A stretch of 18,873 nucleotides of DNA from JAICIG01 sp035532215 (GTDB lineage Bacteria > Planctomycetota > Planctomycetia > Pirellulales > JAICIG01), in NCBI GenBank assembly GCA_035532215.1, contig DATKRK010000205.1, forward strand, positions 1 to 18,873, given 5' to 3'. The notes under the pieces are model-generated. The model searched no databases. It had not been told where the DNA came from and saw only the letters and a list, made by a program, of their open reading frames with translations. Position numbers and translations under genes: made by a program. Positions 8,184 through 13,028 of the stretch are shown one piece after another; the stretch's first letter is position 1, and the number at the start of each line of letters is the position of its first letter.

Positions 8184-9257
8184 GTGGCAAACGCAGACTT
8201 TCCGCCGGCAGACGAAACGCCGGCGGCCGACGACGAGGCTCGGTCTACCGACTTAGTTGGTTCGGGCTCAAGCGAGCGCGCCGATCGCGTCAGCGACTTG
8301 ATCGCCATGATCAAGGAGTCGGCCGACAAGCTGGCGCAGGACAAGACGAGCCGCGGCGATTTGAAAATCCTGAGCCGCACGCTGCGCGAGTTGCGGTACG
8401 CCTTCAAGGTCTTTTCGCCCTATCGCGACCGCCGCAAAGTGACCGTGTTCGGCTCGGCGCGAACGCGGCCCCACGAGCCGCCCTTCGAGCAGGCGGTGGC
8501 CTTCGGCAAGGCGATGGCCGACGAACATTGGCTGGTGGTCACCGGCGCCGCCAGCGGCATCATGGAAGCAGGGCATCTGGGCGCCGGCCGCGAGAACTCG
8601 ATGGGGCTGAACATCATGCTCCCCTTCGAGCAAGAGGCCAACCCGGTGATCGCCGGCGACCCGAAGCTCGTACACATGAAGTACTTCTTCACGCGCAAGC
8701 TGATGTTCGTCAAGGAGTGCCACGCCGTCTGCCTGCTGCCCGGCGGCTTCGGCACGCTCGACGAAGGGCTGGAAGTGCTCACGCTGCTGCAAACCGGCAA
8801 GCGCGACATGGTGCCGGTCGTGTTTCTCGACCAGCCGGGCGGCAGCTTCTGGCGCGATTGGGACGAATTCGTGCGGCGGCGGCTATTGGGCGGGCGGTTG
8901 ATCTCGCCCGAAGATCTTTCGCTCTACAAGCTGACCGATCGCGTCGACGTCGCCGTCGCCGAGACGCTGCAATTCTACCGCGTCTATCACAGCATGCGCT
9001 ACGTGCGCAACAAGCTCGTGTTGCGGCTGCAGACGGCGCCGAGCGAACAACTGCTCGCCGAAATCAACGCGCAGTTCGCCGACATCCTCACCGAGGGGCA
9101 ATTCCAAGTCGGCGGGCCGCTGCCGGAAGAAGACGAGCCGGAGTTGGCGCACCTTTCGCGATTGATCTTTCGCTTCAATCGCCGCAATCTGGGGCGGCTG
9201 CGGCAGTTGATCGACTGCTTGAATGCAGGTGGAGCGAGCCGTCAGGTCGTGGGCTAG
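8184..9257 (+). CDS. LOG-family (TIGR00730-like) Rossmann-fold nucleotide-binding protein
   Basis: LOG-family proteins bind nucleoside monophosphates, and several cleave the N-glycosidic bond to release base and ribose 5-phosphate (cytokinin-activating LOG, PpnN). The diagnostic motif PGGFGTLDE is intact at residues 186-194. The first strand VTVFGSAR is at 86-93 and GAASGIMEAG at 121-130 forms the nucleotide-binding loop. At 357 residues it exceeds the roughly 190-residue plant-like LOGs. It has an N-terminal helical extension (1-80) and a C-terminal extension (260-357), closer in layout to the longer bacterial forms. GTG at 8184 is taken as the start because GAGG lies at 8173-8176 at suitable spacing. 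It converges on the flavin-reductase-like gene. Substrate is not determinable from sequence; older labels such as lysine decarboxylase should be ignored. Confidence 0.88.
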   Translation: MANADFPPADETPAADDEARSTDLVGSGSSERADRVSDLIAMIKESADKLAQDKTSRGDLKILSRTLRELRYAFKVFSPYRDRRKVTVFGSARTRPHEPPFEQAVAFGKAMADEHWLVVTGAASGIMEAGHLGAGRENSMGLNIMLPFEQEANPVIAGDPKLVHMKYFFTRKLMFVKECHAVCLLPGGFGTLDEGLEVLTLLQTGKRDMVPVVFLDQPGGSFWRDWDEFVRRRLLGGRLISPEDLSLYKLTDRVDVAVAETLQFYRVYHSMRYVRNKLVLRLQTAPSEQLLAEINAQFADILTEGQFQVGGPLPEEDEPELAHLSRLIFRFNRRNLGRLRQLIDCLNAGGASRQVVG

Positions 9258-9324
9258 TGCATCGTCGGAATTAAGAATCGGGATTGGCGCTTGAGTGCAG
9301 ATGAGCGGCGCCCAGCGGACTTTA

Positions 9325-9454
9325 GCCACGGATGAAACACGGATCGAACGCGGATAAGGAATCGAGAATCGTGCGTTTGAAATCCAGATTCGTCCGGGCG
9401 GAGGTGAAGTTCCATTTCGTTTGATCCGTGTTTGATCGGTGTTTCATCCGTGGC
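9325..9454. repeat. 31-nt imperfect inverted repeat between convergent genes
   Basis: The left arm (9325-9355) starts GCCACGGATGAAACAC. The right arm (9424-9454) is its reverse complement with three mismatches over 31 positions, and the spacer is 68 bases. Within each arm the motif CGGAT recurs, giving an internally repetitive look. The pair fills most of the 226-base gap between the convergent LOG and flavin-reductase genes, where it could act as a bidirectional transcription end or be a dispersed non-coding repeat. A minus-strand open frame across it (9254-9463) is repeat-derived and not taken as a gene. Confidence 0.8.
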
Positions 9455-9483
9455 TTGTTCCACACGCTCCGAACTCCGAATCG

Positions 9484-10047
9484 CTACTTCCGGCGCCAGG
9501 CTCGAATGGCGTCGGCATCCACGGCACTGTCGCGCTCGCGCAGCTCGCGCAGTTGCCGTAGCTTGTCCGGCGGCGCGAGCTCGAGCATTCGCTTGGCGGT
9601 CAGGGGCGGTTCGTCGAGCAGCCGCCTGGCGGCGAGCACTTCGGCCACGTAGACCGTGCGGTCGCCCGTGTCGAGCCGCGTTTCAACGCGGCAATCGAGC
9701 CAGCCGAGCGTTTCGCTGATTAAAGGACTGGCGCTGGCGCCGTGTTCGATTGCCAACCCGTCGAGCTTGTCGAGATCGCGCCCCGACGGCAGGCCGAACC
9801 GCCAGACCAATTCGAGGTGACGTTCGGCCAGCAGATGGGCGCCGAACGCGCCGCTGGCTTCGATCAACTGCCAGGTATGGTGCTGCTTGGCGACCGCGAT
9901 CAGAATCCGCGGCAGTTCCGGAACCAGCGACGCATGGCTGACGAAAGTGGCGATCAAACCGCCGCGGCGCTCGCCTGCCGCCGCGGTGATCAACCAAAGT
10001 TCCCGATCCGTAAGAGCGAACAATTCCGCGGCGGCTGCGTGATCCAT
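9484..10047 (-). CDS. Flavin-reductase-like FMN-binding split-barrel protein
   Basis: The 187-residue sequence fits the flavin reductase-like domain family, FMN-binding split beta-barrels that include NADH:flavin oxidoreductases. Supporting features are the N-terminal segment LTDRELWLITAAAGERRGGLIATFVSHASLVPELPRILIAV (matching the family's strand-loop-strand that contacts FMN), the following HHTWQLIEASGAFGAHLLAE, and a later strand GDRTVYVAEVLAA. A helical, charged C-terminus (about 150-187) follows. No signal peptide or membrane span is present. It lies 42 bases beyond the stop of the Nramp-like gene on the same strand, so co-transcription is plausible. The first Met at 10047 has no clear ribosome binding site. 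The family is fairly sure; the physiological partner is unknown. Confidence 0.75.
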   Translation of the reverse strand: MDHAAAAELFALTDRELWLITAAAGERRGGLIATFVSHASLVPELPRILIAVAKQHHTWQLIEASGAFGAHLLAERHLELVWRFGLPSGRDLDKLDGLAIEHGASASPLISETLGWLDCRVETRLDTGDRTVYVAEVLAARRLLDEPPLTAKRMLELAPPDKLRQLRELRERDSAVDADAIRAWRRK

Positions 10048-10089
10048 GACTAGGCTTCGAACGAGGCCCTTGAAACGACGGTCCGGTCC

Positions 10090-11745
10090 TCAGTTGAGGA
10101 TTGTACCCAGCAACTTCCTCAATTCGGGCCATTGCTTATGGAAGAACACCAGCCCCGACATCCCCAGATAAAACGTGCCGCAGGCGACCAGGCCCAACCG
10201 CTGGAACAAGCGCGGCCGCAGTGCGACCGGCAGGAAGCGGCAATTGATCCACAGCAATTGAAACGCCGTGGCGCCGATCGCCACGTTGTTCAGGTTGGCG
10301 ATCACGATCGTCATCAACTTGGGCGTGCCATACTCGCTGAATAGATACGCGCACACGGCCGACCACGCCACGTAGCCGCCGAGGATCGTGTAATAGACCC
10401 GTTTGGCCTGGTTGCCCGACATCGTGTCGCGGATTCGCCGGCTGCCCGACCAGAGGATGTCGGTCCAGCGGCGGCTGAAATCGTCGACGATCGACATCTG
10501 GCTGGGCAGCATCACCATGATGCCGACGAACACGGTGGCGATCCACAACAGTTGCGAAAGCAGGGGCGAAAAGCGCGGCGCGTGCCGGATGCCGTCGGCC
10601 GTAATCAGCGATTGGGCCCAGTCGAGCTTGGCGCCCGAGAGGTGCGAGTAGGGCGCGAACTCCAGCGACAAGAGCGCCGGCAGCGCCATGCCCATGAAAC
10701 ACCCGGGCGCCCAGATCAACACCTGGTCGGTCAGTATGTATTTCCACCAGCGGCGCCAGCGGTCGAGATTCGCGGCGTTGATCTTGAAGACTTTGCCCAG
10801 GTGGCTGAGCGAGACGTGCCGTCCGCCGATGGCGCTGGGGATGGCGCCGACGACCTGCCCCATGCCCCAGCCCTTGTCGCGGACGAAGTTGCTGTAGGTG
10901 GCGTTTCCCAAACCGCCGCCGCCCGCATAGCCGGCGAATCCGCCCAGCACGGCAATATTGCCCAACGCCAACAGCGGCCAGGCGCCTTCCGACATTCGAT
11001 ATTGAAACACGTTGACGGTCGTTTCCCGCCCGTCGGCGGCGACCGAGGGCAACGTGCCGAACTTGACGAACCCGCTGAACACGTTCAGCCAGTTCTCGGC
11101 GCTGACGCACGTCACGCCCACCACGAGGCAAAAGCCGAGCACGATCGCGACCTTGGCCGTCATCACCGTTTGCAGCATGTTGTACACTTTGCCGCCGGCC
11201 AACACCGGCAGCACCGCGGCGAACAGCAGCACATAGGCCAGCACGGCCACCAGCCAGCGCTCGTCCGTGCCGGGCGGGCGATCGAGAATCACGGCCGCCA
11301 CCATCGCCGCGGCGTGCGTCGACAAGCCTGGGATGAGCGCGGCCAGGTTCAACAGCAGCACGAAGCCCATCCAGAACATCGGGCCGGGCCGCGTGCGCAT
11401 GAAGCCGGTGAACACCGGCTCGCCGCAGTACAGCGCATAGCGGCCGCACTCGACGTTGTAGAACACCTGCAGCACGATGGCGATCGTGGCGATCCACATC
11501 AGCCCGCCGCCGTACTTGGCGGTGACTTCCGGGCCGAACAGCCACTCGCCGCCGCCGATCTGGATGCCCATCATCACCACGCCCGGCCCGATGAACCGCG
11601 TCCAATGCCGCCACGACAGCTCCGGCGGTTCGGGCAGCTCGGCCACCTCCCAGGTCGGCAAGCAGGTCTGGGGAAGTGCGACGGGCGATGAGTCGCTCGA
11701 CGTTGCCGCGGGTGATGATGATGCGTCCGCCATGCCCGCCAGCAT
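10090..11745 (-). CDS. Divergent Nramp-family-like membrane transporter
   Basis: This 551-residue integral membrane protein has about 11-12 hydrophobic spans and a Pro/Ser-rich cytoplasmic N-terminus of about 45 residues. The first span begins RFIGPGVVMMGIQIGGGEW (about 51-68), matching the GPG start of TM1 in Nramp transporters, which couple divalent metal uptake to protons. The canonical DPGN metal-binding motif is missing: the unwound part reads GIQIGGGEWLFGP (60-72). The TM6 region (about 258-285, NIAVLGGFAGYAGGGGLGN) also lacks the usual MPH motif. The protein is therefore either a distant Nramp clade with another substrate or a related APC-fold transporter. An alternative start at 11733 (MADASSS) is equally likely; neither has a clear Shine-Dalgarno. 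It is divergent from the small gene at 12062. Confidence 0.72.
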   Translation of the reverse strand: MLAGMADASSSPAATSSDSSPVALPQTCLPTWEVAELPEPPELSWRHWTRFIGPGVVMMGIQIGGGEWLFGPEVTAKYGGGLMWIATIAIVLQVFYNVECGRYALYCGEPVFTGFMRTRPGPMFWMGFVLLLNLAALIPGLSTHAAAMVAAVILDRPPGTDERWLVAVLAYVLLFAAVLPVLAGGKVYNMLQTVMTAKVAIVLGFCLVVGVTCVSAENWLNVFSGFVKFGTLPSVAADGRETTVNVFQYRMSEGAWPLLALGNIAVLGGFAGYAGGGGLGNATYSNFVRDKGWGMGQVVGAIPSAIGGRHVSLSHLGKVFKINAANLDRWRRWWKYILTDQVLIWAPGCFMGMALPALLSLEFAPYSHLSGAKLDWAQSLITADGIRHAPRFSPLLSQLLWIATVFVGIMVMLPSQMSIVDDFSRRWTDILWSGSRRIRDTMSGNQAKRVYYTILGGYVAWSAVCAYLFSEYGTPKLMTIVIANLNNVAIGATAFQLLWINCRFLPVALRPRLFQRLGLVACGTFYLGMSGLVFFHKQWPELRKLLGTILN

Positions 11746-11818
11746 AACGGGGCGAGGGGGCGAGTCCTAGAGTTTCACTCCGAAGCAGCGGCCGGCGAAA
11801 TTGAGCGGCAGTTGCTTC

Positions 11819-11884
11819 GGGTCGAAAAAAGACTCCCGACCCCTTTAATTCTCCCGACCCCTTTAATTCTTCCCTTTAATTCTT
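11819..11884 (-). repeat. Dispersed repeat copy A, with partial tandem duplication
   Basis: Read on the minus strand, 11850-11819 gives the family sequence AATTAAAGGGGTCGGGAGTC followed by a T-rich stretch and CGACCC. A second truncated unit (11851-11870, plus strand CTCCCGACCCCTTTAATTCT) and a third remnant (11871-11884) follow directly, as if the AAAGGG end had been duplicated stepwise. The arms GGGTC (11819-11823) and GACCC (about 11838-11842) can pair as a 5-bp stem. Confidence 0.85.
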
Positions 11885-11995
11885 TTGAAGCTTCTTTGCC
11901 AAAAGGCTAATCCGCCCTTCGGTGCCTGTCAGTCAGCCAACTGAACAGGCTTAGGGGCCTTGGCGCCGGGTAAATGAGACGGTTCGCAGCGGCTT

Positions 11996-12023
11996 TTGGA
12001 CGGCGGCCCGAAAGCGGTATACT
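11996..12023 (+). promoter_or_regulatory. Candidate sigma70-type promoter for the small gene at 12062
   Basis: TTGGAC (11996-12001) and TATACT (12018-12023) are separated by 16 bases. The -10 box matches the consensus well; the -35 is only partial. It lies about 38 bases before the favoured ATG at 12062, with AGGAG at 12048-12052. Confidence 0.4.
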
Positions 12024-12061
12024 GTCGGCTTCGCAGAAACACAAATCAGGAGATGATGGGC

Positions 12062-12316
12062 ATGGCTAAATATGGCAAGGAGTTCGTGCGGTTGCGGTTT
12101 GAACACGCTGAAGCAAAGGAGGTAAAACCGACATTTCAGCTTGGCCAACAGGCTCCAACACAGCAGGGGCGGTGGGAAATCTGGCAGTCGGCGATTTCAA
12201 GCTTGGACGAGTTGCCCCTCGGGGAAGGCGCGACCGAGGAGGCGGCATGGGATGACGCGAGGGAGGGACTAAAGGGGTCGGGAGTCTTTGTTGACCTGCT
12301 AGGGCGACTTCGATAG
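12062..12316 (+). CDS. Small hypothetical protein, 84 aa, with repeat-derived C-terminus
   Basis: I do not recognise the family. The protein begins MAKYGKEFVRLRFEHAEAKE and contains RWEIWQSAISSLDELPLGEG followed by an acidic, helical stretch. The start at 12062 is chosen because AGGAG (12048-12052) lies 9 bases upstream; in-frame ATGs at 12053 and 12056 are less well spaced. The final residues (LKGSGVFVDLLGRLR) are read from dispersed repeat copy B and the sequence beyond it. The original C-terminus may therefore have been lost or replaced by the repeat. The TAG stop (12314-12316) overlaps the predicted -10 box of the transposase gene. It may be a decaying remnant rather than a functional gene; the ribosome binding site and promoter-like sequence argue for some expression. 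Confidence 0.5.
   Translation: MAKYGKEFVRLRFEHAEAKEVKPTFQLGQQAPTQQGRWEIWQSAISSLDELPLGEGATEEAAWDDAREGLKGSGVFVDLLGRLR
12271..12296 (+). repeat. Dispersed repeat copy B (upstream flank of the transposase gene)
   Basis: The plus strand reads AAAGGGGTCGGGAGTCTTTG then TTGACC. It is a near-exact inverted partner of copy C at the other side of the transposase gene; the two differ mainly by one extra A before TTGACC in copy C. GGTC and GACC at its ends can pair. Confidence 0.9.
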
Positions 12317-12319
12317 AAT
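12291..12319 (+). promoter_or_regulatory. Predicted leaderless promoter of the RAYT gene
   Basis: TTGACC (12291-12296, 5 of 6 consensus) and TAGAAT (12314-12319, 5 of 6) are spaced by exactly 17 bases. A transcript starting the usual 7 bases after the -10 box would begin at 12326, the A of the transposase ATG, so the mRNA would have no leader. This agrees with the absence of a Shine-Dalgarno there. The -35 box is the terminal part of repeat copy B. Confidence 0.6.
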
Positions 12320-12325
12320 GCCGCC

Positions 12326-13027
12326 ATGCCACGAAATCCGCGGGTCGCCCAGCCGGGGTTTGCCTATCATGTGCTGAATCGGGCCGTCGGCCGTGCGCGG
12401 TTGTTCCGCTCGAACAAGGATTATGCCGCCTTCGAGCGCGTTTTGCAGGAGGCCAGGCAGCGCTTCGGGACGCCGCTGCTCGCTTGGTGCGTGATGCCGA
12501 ACCATTGGCATCTTGTCCTCTGGCCGCAGAAGGCCGGAGAGTTGTCGGAGTTCATGCGTTGGCTGACGGTCACGCACACGCAACGCTGGCACGCCTCGCA
12601 TCGAACTTCCGGCACGGGCCCGCTCTATCAAGGCCGCTTCAAATCGTTTCCCATCGAGGAGGACGATCACCTGTTGACGGTCGTGCGATATGCGGAACGC
12701 AACGCGCTGCGTGCGAATCTCGTCGCACGTGCTCAAGATTGGCCTTGGTCGAGCTTGCCGAAACGAGCGCACGCCGAACCGGGCGAGGCGCCCGACGCGG
12801 GACCGGTTGCTTTGCCGAAGAATTGGGCGTCGTTTGTCAACCGGGCCGAAACGGAAGCGGAATTGCAGCGGCTGAGACGCTCGGTCGTCCGCGGCGCCCC
12901 GTTCGGAGATCTCGAGTGGCAGCGACGCACGGCGGAGCAACTCGGCCTGCAATCGACGCTCAACCCTCGCGGTCGGCCCCGCGTGAGGCCCGAGGCCGGG
13001 TCAATCAAAGACTCCCGACCCCTTTAA
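12326..13027 (+). CDS. REP-associated tyrosine transposase (RAYT, IS200/Y1-like)
   Basis: The 233-residue protein is a single-domain HUH endonuclease that would nick and join single-stranded DNA at hairpin repeats. The metal-binding HUH motif is H60-W-H62 within CVMPNHWHLVLW. The catalytic tyrosine is Y122 in RYAERNALRA. LYQGRFKSF (100-108) is typical of the RAYT group, and a basic C-terminal region with PRGRPRVRP follows. The length fits RAYTs. ATG at 12326 has no Shine-Dalgarno but sits where the predicted transcript begins. The last eight residues, SIKDSRPL, and the stop codon are encoded by repeat copy C, so the gene and its flanking repeat overlap. The catalytic residues look intact, so the enzyme may be active. 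It converges with the hydrolase gene, sharing the TTAA that supplies both stops. Confidence 0.9.
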   Translation: MPRNPRVAQPGFAYHVLNRAVGRARLFRSNKDYAAFERVLQEARQRFGTPLLAWCVMPNHWHLVLWPQKAGELSEFMRWLTVTHTQRWHASHRTSGTGPLYQGRFKSFPIEEDDHLLTVVRYAERNALRANLVARAQDWPWSSLPKRAHAEPGEAPDAGPVALPKNWASFVNRAETEAELQRLRRSVVRGAPFGDLEWQRRTAEQLGLQSTLNPRGRPRVRPEAGSIKDSRPL

Positions 13028-13028
13028 T
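12998..13028 (-). repeat. Dispersed repeat copy C (downstream flank; encodes two stop codons)
   Basis: On the minus strand it reads ATTAAAGGGGTCGGGAGTCT, then TTGATTGACCC, the inverted counterpart of copy B. The palindromic TTAA at 13024-13027 holds TAA for the rightward transposase (13025-13027) and TAA for the leftward hydrolase (13026-13024). GGGTC and GACCC at the two ends can form a 5-bp stem. Confidence 0.92.

Larger units (their letters stand above)
11746..12061. other. Gene-free divergent region with repeat copies and a hairpin
   Basis: The stretch between the Nramp-like gene and the small plus-strand gene holds the first copy of the dispersed repeat with its partial tandem duplications (11819-11884). 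It also holds a palindrome GAAGCTTC (11887-11894) and a hairpin made of CCTGT/CAGT (11925-11933) and ACTG/ACAGG (11940-11949, one bulged A). No convincing reading frame is seen. Confidence 0.5.
12271..13028 (+). mobile_element. RAYT transposase unit bounded by inverted repeat copies B and C
   Basis: A single HUH transposase gene lies between two inverted copies of a 26-30 base repeat (12271-12296 and 12998-13028). The layout resembles the REP-flanked RAYT loci known in other bacteria. It differs from classical insertion sequences: no target-site duplication is evident, and no passenger gene lies inside. I cannot tell whether the unit as a whole moves or whether only the repeats are mobilised. 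Confidence 0.65.

Noticed and set aside
7588..8190. 200-residue minus-strand frame
   Set aside because: It is antisense to the 79-aa gene, which has a strong Shine-Dalgarno and fitting codon use, and it shows no domain.
9254..9463. 69-residue minus-strand frame
   Set aside because: It spans the inverted repeat between convergent genes, has no ribosome binding site and looks like repeat sequence rather than protein.
11996..12061. Upstream start (106-residue version) for the small gene
   Set aside because: The extra residues overlap the predicted promoter, and the ATG at 12062 has the better placed AGGAG.
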